DNA of 64,000 bases from DATJPR01 sp963843525 (GTDB lineage Bacteria > Bacteroidota > Ignavibacteria > UBA10030 > UBA6906). Below are positions 16,150-27,077 of the stretch, in pieces. The stretch is taken from assembly GCA_963843525.1 (NCBI GenBank), contig CAWJKM010000004.1:1-64000 (forward strand). The letters run 5' to 3'. The notes under the pieces were generated by a model. It searched no databases. It was not told where the DNA came from and saw only the letters and a program-made list of their open reading frames with translations. The position numbers and the translations under genes were made by a program. Positions within the stretch are counted from its first letter, which is position 1; every line of letters begins with the position of its first letter.

Positions 16150-16684
16150 CTTCTCGCGCTCCCCAAGTCCCCCAGTCGCCCACAGATCGGCCGGGAGTAT
16201 GAAGTAGGACGTAGACAGTAGGAAGAAAACAGTTCCCTACTGTCCCCAAGTCCCAAAGACAGTTAACAGTAGACAGTTGACAGCTGACAGTGGGATAGAC
16301 ATTGTACAGTTTTCAGTGACCGCTTCACAGTAGGCACTCTCCACGTCTCCGAGTCCCAAAGACAGTTAACAGTAGACAGTAGACTGTTGACAGTGAGATA
16401 GACATAGTACAGCTTTCAGTGATCGCTTCACAGTAAGCAGCTCTCCACGTCCTCCCCAAGTCCTCAAGTCTCCGAGTCTCCTAGTCTCCCCTTCCCCCTT
16501 CCCCCTTCCCCTTCCCCCCTTCTCCCCTTCCCCCCTTCCCCCTTCCCCCCCCTCTTTATGCAGGTTTCCGCCCTCCTCAGCCTTTCCAACAAGCAATACC
16601 GGCACTTTATGCGATTGTCCACCCCTCCCGCAAAGCCTATATTCCCCCTCATTCACCCTCCTATAAACCTGTGGGGATGCTCGT
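16150..16684. repeat. Octamer, heptamer and pyrimidine tract array
   Basis: In order: CCCCAAGT/CCCCCAGT octamers (16160-16195), GTAGGAA heptamers (16196-16230), ACAGTAG/ACAGTTG heptamers (16255-16300 and 16360-16440) with a repeated block containing GAGATAGACATAGTACAG, octamers (16450-16495) and a CCCCTTCC tract (16495-16560). From 16561 the 5' region of the next gene follows. Open frames here are read-through of the repeats. Confidence 0.85.
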
Positions 16685-19117
16685 ATGCGCAGGAGACCGT
16701 TCTCTGACATTCTCATTCTTCTCGTGCTTCTCGCCCTCCCGTCCCTGCTTCGGGCGCAGGAAACAAAAGACTACCGCATCTTCACCATCACGTTCAACAC
16801 CTCATCTCCCTCGGAACTCGCAATCGACCGTGGCCGACTGGCATGGATTGACAACGACATCAGTACCGGTCTGCACTTTGTGAAGTACTACTCCGGCGCC
16901 GACATCACCGTCCTCGATTCCAACCTGACGGCCGTGACTCTCGCCATCAGCGGCGACGAAGTGGTGTGGAATTCCCAGGGGGAACTGGCAAAAGCGTACG
17001 ACTTACGCAACGGCGTTTCTCTCACGCTGGGTGAGTCCTACAACCCGGATGGTACTCAGCCGATCGGCGTCCACAATGGCGTCGCGGTCTATGCCACGCG
17101 CAATGCGGGATCGGGCACCAGAGTGATCGTCCATCGGTTTGCAGACGGGAGCGACACATCATTGAGCGCGGCACCCTGGAATACCGAACCGAGCATCCAT
17201 CAGGGAGAAATCGCCTGGGTGGGGGCCGATTCGGAAGGAGCGGTCGCTTCGTCAGACATCTACCTCTTTGACGGAAGATCGGTCTCCAAAATCAGCGGGA
17301 CATCCCGTGCCCGGAACCGGGGACCGATCGTGCGCGACGGACAGGTCGCCTGGCTTCAAATTGACAGTGGTTTGGTCCGGGTGAAAGAATATACGGGTGA
17401 CACCCTCATCACTGTCGGGGAGTCTCAGGGGGCGACGGATCTTGTCACCGGCTACGATCTCAGCGACGGGATTGCAATTGCAGCGTTCACCGATACTGTC
17501 ACCTCCGCCGGAACGATTCATATCTACGACGCGGAACACCACACCAGTGCCACGATCGCAGATTCGAACGGCGTCTGGAGCCCGCACATCAGTAACGGCC
17601 TGGTCGTCTGGCAATCCGGAAAGGGCGTAGACAGGAGACTTCACACCTCTACCATTCAATCGGCGACGGTGGAAGATGTCGCCGGGGCGGAGAACCCGGT
17701 CGTCGACCATGGCATGATCGCATGGACCTACGGTGATGCGGTGGAGCTGAGAAGGTTTGTCAATTACCGCCAGCTGACGAACGACGGGATGAACGGGTGG
17801 GAACAGACCAAGTTCAAGACCATCGACAGCAACCGGGTGATCTGGGGGAACTTCGCGAATGCGATCCATATGCGCATGTTCGCATGGGATGGGAATGCGG
17901 TGACGCAGCTCAGCGACTCAGTGGGGACGAGAGACCTCGTGATCGCCAATGATGGATATGCCGTATGGCGCCTCGACGCCGATTCATTGTTTTACTCCGA
18001 CTGGGTCCATCCGCCTGTGAAATTCCTGGATACCGTCCAGGCGGAGAACCCGTATACGGCAGGAGGGTTCATCAGCTTTTTCGGCCTTCGACTCAACGTG
18101 AACGACCAGGTGAAGTACCCGTGGTTGTACGACATTCAGGGAGACCATCTGATCCAGCTCAGCACGGACAGCAGCAATGCCGGCAATGTGTATTGTGACG
18201 GGAAGAACGCCTGCTGGGAGGATCTCACGACCGAACAGCTCCTCTTCTTTGATGGTTCGACGACCACCACGATAAGTGACTCGGCGATTGTCGGGGATTA
18301 CGCGTACCGCCATGGGCTCATCGTCTGGACACAGGTGCGCAATGGAGTGTCGCAGATCTTCGCCTACGACGTCGCTCACAAATCGACGACTCAATTGACG
18401 ACCGGGGGAGGCGACAAATTCCGCCCTCTCACGGACGGGACGGCAATTCTCTGGTACGAAAATCCGGTTTTCAGCGGGACGTATGTCGATGCCGATCTGG
18501 TGTATCTGGACAGGCCCGGCGGCTCCACCACACGAATTCACCATGTCCCGTCCCGGACCACGTCGTGGAACTGGACGAGTGAAGGGAAGATCGCCTGGGT
18601 GTCGAACGGCAACGTCGTCGTATTTGACGGGAGCGTCATCAGTCAACTCAACGACGGATCGGGGTATTACCTCAACGACGCCCACGTCGACAAGGGGTAC
18701 GTGGAGTGGAGGCGGTTGCAGAACCCTCCTGCGCAGGATAGCGGGGATATTTTTCTCGGCACGCTTCAGCCGCACGTCGCATTTGACGCGGGCAACATCG
18801 CCGGCCCGGCGCCGCTTGCCGTCTCGTTTGTCAATCGTTCCTGGGAAGATGCGCGCGCCTATCTCTGGGAGTTTGGCGACGGGGCGACAAGCACGGAAAA
18901 GAACCCGGGCCATTCCTACCTACTTCCCGGAACGTATAGTGTGAGCTTGACAGTGACCGGCCTCAGCTCCGCCGTGTCTGAGCGAAAATATGCCCTCATT
19001 CGGGTCTCGTCCGGGACATCCGTCTCGGCTCCCACCCGGACAGTCCCGTTGCAGACGGAGCTGTTTCAGAACTATCCGAACCCGTTCAATCCGAAGACAG
19101 TAATCAGTGGCCAGTGA
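16685..19117 (+). CDS. Secreted propeller/PKD protein, T9SS sorting domain cut off
   Basis: This 810-residue product starts with a signal peptide (MRRRP then a hydrophobic stretch ending LLRAQ). Many TolB-like propeller repeats of the form GxxxAWxxxG follow, then a PKD domain near the end (SFVNRSW...WEFGDG...HSYLLPGTYSVSLTV). It reaches the sorting signature LFQNYPNPFNPKTVIS and then hits TGA at 19115-19117, inside a five-heptamer ACAGTAA/ACAGTGG block (19097-19131). The rest of the sorting domain lies downstream in another frame (19114-19320). As it stands the protein lacks a working T9SS tail. Function is unknown; it may bind or sense extracellular material. Confidence 0.85.
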   Translation: MRRRPFSDILILLVLLALPSLLRAQETKDYRIFTITFNTSSPSELAIDRGRLAWIDNDISTGLHFVKYYSGADITVLDSNLTAVTLAISGDEVVWNSQGELAKAYDLRNGVSLTLGESYNPDGTQPIGVHNGVAVYATRNAGSGTRVIVHRFADGSDTSLSAAPWNTEPSIHQGEIAWVGADSEGAVASSDIYLFDGRSVSKISGTSRARNRGPIVRDGQVAWLQIDSGLVRVKEYTGDTLITVGESQGATDLVTGYDLSDGIAIAAFTDTVTSAGTIHIYDAEHHTSATIADSNGVWSPHISNGLVVWQSGKGVDRRLHTSTIQSATVEDVAGAENPVVDHGMIAWTYGDAVELRRFVNYRQLTNDGMNGWEQTKFKTIDSNRVIWGNFANAIHMRMFAWDGNAVTQLSDSVGTRDLVIANDGYAVWRLDADSLFYSDWVHPPVKFLDTVQAENPYTAGGFISFFGLRLNVNDQVKYPWLYDIQGDHLIQLSTDSSNAGNVYCDGKNACWEDLTTEQLLFFDGSTTTTISDSAIVGDYAYRHGLIVWTQVRNGVSQIFAYDVAHKSTTQLTTGGGDKFRPLTDGTAILWYENPVFSGTYVDADLVYLDRPGGSTTRIHHVPSRTTSWNWTSEGKIAWVSNGNVVVFDGSVISQLNDGSGYYLNDAHVDKGYVEWRRLQNPPAQDSGDIFLGTLQPHVAFDAGNIAGPAPLAVSFVNRSWEDARAYLWEFGDGATSTEKNPGHSYLLPGTYSVSLTVTGLSSAVSERKYALIRVSSGTSVSAPTRTVPLQTELFQNYPNPFNPKTVISGQ

Positions 19118-19320
19118 ACAGTGGACAGTGGAGGATGAGGGGGAAGGTGCGGTGTGACGATCTGCTTGGGCGGGAGGTGGCGGTGCTGGCAAATGGCCGG
19201 TACCCGGCGGGAAGATACTCGTTCACATTCGACGGGACAGCGTTTGCCAGCGGCATATACTTTGTTCGGTTGACCGCCGGAAACTTCCTGTCGACACGAG
19301 CGATGGTGCTTCTGAAATGA
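19114..19320 (+). pseudogene. Detached T9SS sorting-domain remnant
   Basis: The frame encodes LLGREVAVLANGRYPAG and continues to the typical C-terminal strand ending in LLK, clearly the lost tail of the protein at 16685. It is displaced by the heptamer block and by small changes just after it (GGGGGAAGGTG, where sister genes read GGCTTGCGG). Codons 1-7 are repeat-derived. No independent start signal is seen. Confidence 0.75.
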
Positions 19321-19414
19321 ACGACTCCCCCTCTCCCCTTCTCCCCCTCTCCCATTCCCCGTTCTCCGACTCGCGCGACGGCCGGTGCGGGTTGAATCGC
19401 TCTCCTTTGCCACG

Positions 19415-22400
19415 ATGACCGTAAACACCGTGATTAGAACTCTTCGTCACTGGCGCAAGAAGGCCCTCTTACTCTCTTTATTGATTCTCCTTGTGACCAG
19501 CCTCATGTTCTCTCAGGAGAAAACCGTAGTCACTCCGCGGACGCTCATTCCTGCAGTTTCTGTGACGAGGTCCAGTGCCGCCCTTCCATGGACAAAAGAG
19601 CGGGCCGACTTCCGTTTCCTTTCGTCGAAGGTCTCTTTGCCTCCAGGCAAAATTCCGAGAAACGCACAGGCTCTTGTTGTGACGACCATCGTCGACACCG
19701 GGGCTGGATCGTTTCGACAAGCGATCCTGGACGCCGACAGTATTCCCGGCGTCGATCTGATCACCTTCGATATTCCGGGACCCGGCGTACATACAATTGA
19801 GCCGATCATCAAGCTGCCGAACATCACCGACCCTGTACTCATCGACGGCACCTCGCAACCCGGTTTCAACGGCACTCCGCTCATAGAACTGTCAGGGGTC
19901 AATCTCGGCGGCTTTGATGCTCTCGACGTCTTTGCGAATGATTGTGTCATCAAGGGTCTTGTCATCGACCGGGTGCCCGCGGGATCGGGGATTGTCCTGT
20001 ATGGAGACGCCAACACCATCGCGGGGAACTATTTCGGACTGGATCCGTCCGGGACAAATGCGCCGGGCATCGCGTTCAACGGAGTCATAATGTTTGGGCT
20101 GGATAACAGAGTTGGGGGGACTCTCACCGAAAACAGGAACTACTTTGCGGGGATCGGATCGCCCGCGATTGCGATCAGCGGGTCGGCAGCGACCGGCAAT
20201 AGTGTGGAGGGGAACTATATTGGAACAGACGTGACCGGTACAGTCAAACTCGGGACACAGACCGAAGGGGTTATTCTCAAGACAGGTCCCTGGCACAATA
20301 CCATCGGTGGAAGTGTCGCGGGGGCCCGCAATGTGATCGCAGGATCGTCCCTGGCTTCCGGCATCAGCATCGTCGGGCCGGGCACGCATGGAAATGTTGT
20401 CCTCGGGAATTACATCGGCACAGATCCGACCGGGCTCAAGGCATTTGGCAATAGCGGAAACGGGATTTTCGTCAGCGGTGCAGACTCCACGGTGATAGGA
20501 GGTCTTGCGTTCGGTGCAGGGAATATCATTTGCGGCAACGGATTTCCGGGAATATACATCGACAGCACAGCCGACTCGACGCAAATTTTGGGCAACAGCA
20601 TCGGCCTGGGTCCGAATGGACTCACACCGCTCCCGAACAGCAAAGGAATCGTAATCAATGGGTCGTCCGGCAACCGCATTGACGGCAACACCATTACGGG
20701 GAACACATTGCATGGAGTGGAGATACGGAACCAGGGCGCGACGGGGAACATCCTCGTGGGCAACCTGATCGGCGTCAGTCCGCTGGCGGGCATTCTTGTC
20801 GGCAACAACGGCCATGGCGTTCTGGTGAATGCATCCAACAATGTGATTGGCGGCCCGAACGCGGGTGATGCGAATACCATTGCCGGGAATTTCGGCGCAG
20901 GGATCTCGGTCGAAAGCGGGCAAAAGAACCTGATCAGCAGAAACGCGATCTATTCCAACTACGGCCTCGGGATTGACCTTGCCCCGGGCGGTGTGAACCC
21001 GAACGATACCCTTGACGCGGACACGTGGGGCGAACGCCATGCAGAACTATCCGGTGCTCGACTCGCTCAGGAGGCGTGGGGTGTCGACGGACGTCTACGG
21101 CCATCTGGTCACTGCGCCGGATGGAAATTTCACGGTCGAATTCTTCGCCGACTCGGGGGATGTCTCGCATTACGGACAGGGACATCGATACCTGGGATCG
21201 ATCACGGCTCCAACCGGTCCGCCGGGCACCGCCCGATTCTCGGTGTCGCTCCCTGCTGCGGTTTCACCAAGGGAGGTGGTTACTGCGACTGCGATCGACG
21301 CGGACGGAAACACTTCGGAGTTTTCCCGTGACATCGGCAGGGACTATAAGATCACGAGCCCTCCGCAAGGAAAACTCTGGGTTGTGGGTGATGTGGATAC
21401 CATCCGCTGGGAAGCGGCCGACACGGGGCATGTCCGGATTGAGTTTAGCAGCGACAGCGGGTTCACGTACCACATCATCACTGCCGACACCGATGGCGCT
21501 GCACGCGAGTTCCCATGGGAGGTCGAGAAGGCCCGCTCGACGCGCTGCAGGATCCGCGTGTCCTCGGTCGATGATCCGTCATTGAATGGGGAAAGTGATT
21601 ACTTCAAAGTCAAAGGAGTTGAGCTGACCCGCTACACCGCGGATAGTTCGTACGAAGCTTTTGATCCGGCCGTTCATGGCTGGAGTTTTGCCAATGCTGC
21701 GAACATCGTGTGGGCCCCGGCATGGTACAACCAATTCGACTACGTCAACGGTATCGATCCGGGGACGATGAAACAATACCCCGCGGCCTTTACCGCTCTT
21801 CCGGTCAACGCGAAGAGTGCCGATTTCCCCGATTGGCCGCTGTTTGTCTCGGCGTTCGGAGTTGCACAATGCTACTTTGCCAGCCCAACGGGAATGAATT
21901 ACCGTCCTTCGGCAATCACGTTCTGGGCATCGCTCAAGGGTCGGTGGGGTGGCTCCTGCTATGGATTCGCCGTTTCGAGTCTTATGGCATTCGACGCCCC
22001 GGCGACGTTCGCCCTCGACGAACCGGAAATGCCACCCTTTGTGGATCTCTATCCGCTTGCGACGAACGCGGCACATCACCTTCAAAATACAGTGAGCCGG
22101 CTCTGGATCTATACCGCAGCGAGGATCAATAAGATCCAATCCGACAATCACGCGAGTGACCCCCTCAGCGACATTCTGGATGCCCTCAGGTCGGATTTCC
22201 TCGGAGACACCAGGGACGATCGAATAATAAGCTTCTGGGCCAACGGGGGAGGACACAGCCTCGCTCCCTACAAAATCGAGAAGGATCCTCTCCTGAAGAA
22301 CCTGCGGTATCTCTACTTATATGATTCGAATAATCCGGGCGCCCGGGACAACCGCGTTGTGATCGATATCGCGACCGATGGATGGTACTTTGCTCCGCTG

Positions 22401-23504
22401 AATTGGGCGAACACCAACCATTTCGTGATCTCGAAACCGGTCAGTACAAACTTTCCTCTTGCGCAGCTTCCCAAAGTCGCACTCCCGCTCCAACGGAAAC
22501 CCATTGCGGTTTCAGGGCTGGAAAACCGGATCGAAGTGTACAACCCTGCCGGGACATCAGTGCGGATCACAAGTGAAACGGGCGGCCGGATCGAGTATGC
22601 GGATTCAGTGATGGTGGACAGCATTGCTGGCGCAAATATCGTCATCCCGCCGACAGGGGGCCTGTATCCGCCGATCGGATGCTCCCTTCCGCCGGGAAAA
22701 TATACCGTTGACCTGAGTCGATTCCCTGACACGACGGCACGGATGTTTCTGTTCACCGACTCCGTTATCTATTCCTATGACCGCAAGACAGCGCCGCCCA
22801 ATCAGCATGACCTGCTTCAGTACGACGGCGGCCTCACCTTTGCCGCGTCCGATACAAGTCCGCGGGAGATCGGCCTTCACACTCTTCTGGTTCAGCAAGA
22901 CCGCGAGCGGGCGTTTGACATTTCCGGACTCTCCCTGGATTCGCGGGATACGGTTCGGGTGCACATGGGGGGCGACGCCTCCATCGATCTCATTTCCCAC
23001 GGGTCCCCTCATTCCTACAACCTGCTTCTGACCGATGCATCGAATCAGGGGGAGGTGCTCTTTTCCCACTCGCAAATTCAACTTCCAGCCAACTCGACCC
23101 ACCGCGTCCTTCCGGATTGGAGTGACCTGGGCAACAAGCAAGTGAAGATTCTGATCGACGCGGGAAACCATGGTTTATTCATGGATTCACTTCTGCTCAG
23201 TAATCAATTGACTTCCGTCGAAGAGCAGGGAAGCGGGGAATCGAGCCCCGGTGAGTTCAGGCTGTTTCAGAACTATCCGAACCCGTTCAATCCGAAAACA
23301 GTGATCAGGGGACAGGGGACAGGGGACAGTAGGATGAGGCTTGCGGTGTACGATCTGCTTGGGCGGGAGGTGGCGGTGTTGGCAAATGGCCGATATCCGG
23401 CGGGAAGATACTCTTTCACGTTCGACGGCAGCGGATCTCGCAAGTGGCGTGTATTTCTATCGACTCATCGACGGCAGTGTACAACGACGCTGACGCGAAG
23501 ATGA
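19415..23504 (+). CDS. Secreted beta-helix plus cysteine peptidase-like protein (frameshifted)
   Basis: A signal peptide (hydrophobic KKALLLSLLILLVTSLMFS) leads into a right-handed beta-helix with repeated GNxIGxD and NxIGG turns (19.7-21.0 kb). The frame changes at 21026, where one surplus T splits DADT from GANAMQNYPVLDS. The second frame (21012 onward) has a papain-like region: C at 21957 in WGGSCYGFAVSSL, H at 22254 in GGGHSLAPYKIE and YLYDSNNPG. It ends with a T9SS domain whose middle is a five-heptamer block (23298-23332), in frame. The last 30 codons carry one gained and two lost bases, so the final strand is garbled. It is probably a cell-surface or secreted enzyme; the peptidase role is inferred. 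Confidence 0.78.
23298..23332 (+). repeat. Five heptamers inside a T9SS sorting domain (ACAGGGG type)
   Basis: Exactly 35 nt: ACAGTGA, TCAGGGG, two ACAGGGG and ACAGTAG. They are translated in frame between NPFNPK and MRLAVYDLLG. The ACAGGGG variant also occurs in intergenic arrays at 25768-25795 and 36213-36240. Confidence 0.88.
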
Positions 23505-23528
23505 TGCTTCTCAAATAAGATCAGCACG

Positions 23529-25572
23529 ATGAAGGCGTTCACTCGTCCTCAGCGCGATTCTCGCCACCACTCTCGTCGCCGGCGCAGCATGCGGCCAGAG
23601 CTGGGTGCGCACGAACGGCCCCTTCGGTGGTCATATACGATACTGCGCAACGGATGGGGCCCATACCGCATTTGCAGTTTCTGATCCCGATTTCGGATCG
23701 ATCACGTTGTTCCGATCGACCGATCAGGGAACAACGTGGAATCCGGTTGATTTCGGTCCAACGCGCCAAATTGTCGGGCCGGTGTTTTGTGAAGGAGGTG
23801 GGATTGTGCTCAGTGGGGCGACTGATACCGGACGATTCCCATCGATTGCGCGATCGACGGACAATGGAGAAACGTGGGATATCGTCACCAATGCTCTCCT
23901 TCCCTCAGCGTTCGCAAAGGATTCCCTCGGAACTCTGTTCTGTGTCTCTTCCTCCTCATTCGGTGATGACGGCGTGTTTCGATCGACCGACCAGGGGCTG
24001 CACTGGACACCGATCTCAGGCGACCTCACGTTTCTCGGGATTTCTTCGATCTGTCTCGGGGGAAATGGGACTCTGGTCATCGGGAGCGTAGGACTGAGTG
24101 CGCAAACCGAAGGCCTCTTTGTTTCCACGGACGACGGGGTGCATTGGAATCAGAAGCTTTCGTATACCGGAGCGCCTGTGACGGTTCTCCGCACCACACG
24201 CACGGGAACGATCGTTGCAGGCACCGACGGAGGAGGGATATTCCGGTCGACGGACGCAGGTCAGACGTGGCAGCCGGCTGATTCAGGACTGACGAATCTC
24301 GTTGTCCACGCGTTTGACGACGATTCTCTCGCCGGCATCTTTGCCGGTACATCCGGTGGAATCTTCCGCTCGAGTGACGATGGCGTTCACTGGGTGCCGC
24401 AAAGCGAGGGCATGACGAATCCTCTGGTCTATTCGATTGCTTCAAGTCCGGAAGGGTTTCTTCTCGCCGGGACATATGCGACAATCTTCCGATCCACAAA
24501 TGGAGGCATTCTCTGGGATGAGTCTTCGGCGGGGGTCACGGGAATCGAATGCGGGGCGATTGTGTGCAATAACGCCGGAACGGTCATTGTCACTGCGGGT
24601 GGCGCGGGCGCGATCTACCGGTCGACGGATCGCGGTCTCACATGGACCCCTGCAGCGCAGAAAGGATTGGCGAACAAGAACATCCACTGCCTCACCTCGG
24701 CACAGGACGGTTCGTTCTATGCCGGCGTCACCCCGGACAGTGACGGAATCGACCTCTTTCGCTCGACCGATCAGGGAGGGACCTGGACAGCAGTTGGCCC
24801 GCGCCTTCCCGGTCTTCCGGCACTCTGTGTTGCGTCGCGCTCCGGCGGAGAGGTGGTGTTTGGCACGCCATCGGGTGATAGCGGCAATGGTCTGTATCGG
24901 TCCACGAATTCCGGGGAAAGCTGGCAGATCCTTCACACGGGACTGGCAAACGTGAATTTCCAGTCATTGGCTCTCTCTCCTTCCGGGTTCATCTATGCGG
25001 GCAGCTATGGAGACGTCATTGTCTCCACCGATAGCGGAGTGGCGTGGAAAGATGTGTCCGATGGCCTGGCGTTTGCCCCCGTGCTCTGTCTTGCCTCCGG
25101 TCCTTCGGGCGGAATCCTTGCAGCGCAGAATGAGTTTGGCGCATATATCCTCTCGGGGGGGCAGTGGTTGATCCGGGACAACGGTGTGCCGTTGGTCGAT
25201 GAGGGCTCAATGCTCTGGATCGCTTTCGACAGTCTCGGCAACGTCTACGCAGCGTCAGGTGCACACGGCGTCTATACCGGGAATGCCTCATGGAAGCAGA
25301 TGAACAGCGGCCTGACCGACTCCGTGGTGAACTCCCTCTGTGCCGGTCCCGGCGGCGTTCTGTACGCCGCGACCGGGTCCAGCGGAGTTTTCCGTTATGG
25401 AGGAGACACTTCGACGTCCGTTCTGCCCGTCCAGGCCGGGCCTGTCCGGATGCGGCTCGAGCAGAACTATCCGAACCCGTTCAATCCGAAAACAGTAGTC
25501 AGTTGTTCCGTCCCGCCTTCGGCGGGACGAGATCCGTCTCGAACGGCGTTCGAGACGGACAGTGGACAGTAG
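23529..25572 (+). CDS. Secreted Asp-box (sortilin/BNR-like) protein, frameshift and truncated tail
   Basis: The propeller-like protein has more than ten Asp-box repeats of the type FRSTDxGxTW. The signal peptide (MKAFTVLSAILATTLVAGAACGQ) is only read if one surplus base near 23544 is ignored, because the ATG at 23529 is one frame off the body (open from 23605). The C-terminal NYPNPFNPKTVVS is followed by two ACAGTAG-type heptamers, a 53-bp double hairpin (25506-25558) and three more heptamers. The last of these regions supplies an in-frame TAG at 25570-25572. The remaining sorting domain continues in the same frame at 25579-25758. Function is unknown. Confidence 0.82.
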
Positions 25573-25579
25573 ACAGTAA
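25492..25579 (+). repeat. Five heptamers split by a 53-bp double-hairpin insertion
   Basis: Heptamers 1-2 (25492-25505) and 3-5 (25559-25579) are the usual five-unit block. The insert 25506-25558 consists of hairpins GTCCCGCC/GGCGGGAC and TCCGTCTCGAAC/GTTCGAGACGGA and lies exactly on a heptamer boundary. It shifts the phase so that ACAGTAG is read as an in-frame TAG. Confidence 0.88.
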
Positions 25580-25758
25580 TGAAACTTGTGGTGTACGATT
25601 TGCTTGGGCGGGAGGTGGCGGTGTTGGCAAATGGCCGATACCCGGCGGGAAGATACTCGTTCACATTCGACGGGAGCGGATTCGCAAGCGGTGTGTATTT
25701 TTACCGATTGGAAGCTGGAAGCTCCGTCCAAACAATGAAGATGCTCCTCTTGAAATAG
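25579..25758 (+). pseudogene. Sorting-domain tail after in-frame stop
   Basis: The frame encodes MKLVVYDLLGREVAVLANG through to KMLLLK, an intact second half of a T9SS sorting domain. It is in frame with the Asp-box protein at 23529 but separated from it by the TAG of a heptamer. A start at ATG 25579 is possible but has no signal to support it. Confidence 0.75.
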
Positions 25759-25767
25759 GTGAAAAAG

Positions 25768-25951
25768 GGGACAAGGGACAGGGGACAGGGAACAGTGAAC
25801 AGTAGACAGTAAACAGTAGACAGTAAACAGTAGACAGTAACAGTGACAGTACAGACAGTGAACAGAAAACTAGTGCTTTCTGTTACACTACGTGCTTACT
25901 GTCTACTGCTTACTGTCTACTGTTTACTGTCTACTGTCAACTGTCATCTGT
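25768..25951. repeat. ACAGTAG/ACAGGGG heptamer array
   Basis: About 180 bp of degenerate 7-nt repeats: first ACAAGGG/ACAGGGG, then ACAGTAG/ACAGTAA, then the inverse TTACTGT/CTACTGT. The array begins 10 bp after the T9SS tail and runs into the stop codon of the minus-strand gene at 25952. Confidence 0.9.
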
Positions 25952-26755
25952 CTACTTCCCAAACACTCCTTTCAAAAACTCCTCCATCGCACTCCACGAT
26001 CCCTTGTCGGCGGCCTCGTTGTAGGCGATCGGAATGTTGAAGAGCTTCCCGAGGGAATCCGCTGCTGGATTCGTGAAGGCGTGCTTCGCACCGGGATAAT
26101 CGATGACCTTGTAGTCCGCGTGAACACTATCCATCAGCTTCTTGAACTGATCGACGGTCGCAGGCGGGTTGAACGGATCGTCCGCGCCGTTGCAGACGAG
26201 GACCTTTGCCTTCACCGGCTCTTCGCCGGGGGGAGGCTGCGTCGGGAGACTCCCATGAAAGCTCACGACCCCGTCGAGAGGGAGGCCCAACAGGGCCATG
26301 TTCAGGACCACGCCGCCACCGAAGCAATATCCAATCGCGGCGATGCGGGTGGAGTCGCACTCCGGCTGTGCCTTTAAGAGATCGTACGCAGCGACGAAGC
26401 GCGCTTTGGCAGTGTCCATGTGCTGCATCACTTCCATGGCGAACTTCCCGGCGTTGTCGGGATGGTTGGCGATCTTCCCGTCCCCGTACATGTCCAGGGC
26501 AAGCGCGACATACCCGAGCCCGGCAAGCATGCGGGCCCGTTCCCTGGGATATTCATTTTGTCCCCACCACTCATGGACGACCAGCACTCCGGGTTGCTTC
26601 CCCTGGAGGTCCCCATTGTAGGCGAGGTAGCCCTTCATCGAGACGCCACCTCCGTTGTAGGTAAATTCCTTTGTCACAATGCCTACGGGCTTTTTTGCAC
26701 AGGATGAGAAAGCAAAGACCCCCAGAACAGCGAGCAGGAGAACAGAGCGGGACAT
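25952..26755 (-). CDS. Dienelactone hydrolase-family lipoprotein
   Basis: This 267-residue protein has a lipoprotein signal peptide with lipobox FSSC (C19), so it is probably anchored in a membrane facing the periplasm. The dienelactone-hydrolase fold shows C144 as nucleophile in IGYCFGGG, an acid in NGADDPF and H in GAKHAF. ATG 26755 is preferred because AGGAGG lies 7 nt upstream on the minus strand. The stop TAG is the first triplet of the adjoining ACAGTAG array, so the C-terminus has probably been trimmed or capped by the repeat. The substrate is unknown; family members hydrolyse lactones and esters. Confidence 0.9.
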   Translation of the reverse strand: MSRSVLLLAVLGVFAFSSCAKKPVGIVTKEFTYNGGGVSMKGYLAYNGDLQGKQPGVLVVHEWWGQNEYPRERARMLAGLGYVALALDMYGDGKIANHPDNAGKFAMEVMQHMDTAKARFVAAYDLLKAQPECDSTRIAAIGYCFGGGVVLNMALLGLPLDGVVSFHGSLPTQPPPGEEPVKAKVLVCNGADDPFNPPATVDQFKKLMDSVHADYKVIDYPGAKHAFTNPAADSLGKLFNIPIAYNEAADKGSWSAMEEFLKGVFGK

Positions 26756-27077
26756 AGAAACCTCCTTCGGCATGACCTTTTAGATGGATTTCTCCGCGAT
26801 CACCAGCGGATCCTCACACAGAAAACAGGAATCACACCCCGTCGGTTCCAGGAGACACTGCGGAATTTCTCAACTCCGGCAAGCTCAAAAGTCCCTCTGC
26901 CCTTGATTTCATGGAGTCTCGTGTGTAGATTCCATCCGCACTGTTCAAGTGCACCACTGCCGGCACGATCGCTTCTTCCCTCTGATCGATCAACTGCCCG
27001 CCGGCATTCCGTTCTCCCGAATCGTACAAACTGATTTTTCCCCTGTACTCTCACCCATCAACTGAGGAGGAATCGCT
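26756..27077. other. Divergent intergenic region
   Basis: This 320-bp gap separates the two divergent lipoprotein genes and should hold both promoters. A minus-strand open frame at 26800-27054 has no recognisable domain or start signal and is not called. No repeat family of this window is present. Confidence 0.5.

Noticed and set aside
19892..21040. 382-residue minus-strand open frame in the beta-helix gene
   Set aside because: Antisense of repeated NxIGG turns; repetitive composition only.
26800..27054. 84-residue minus-strand open frame between two lipoprotein genes
   Set aside because: No recognisable domain, no Shine-Dalgarno, and it occupies the expected divergent promoter region.
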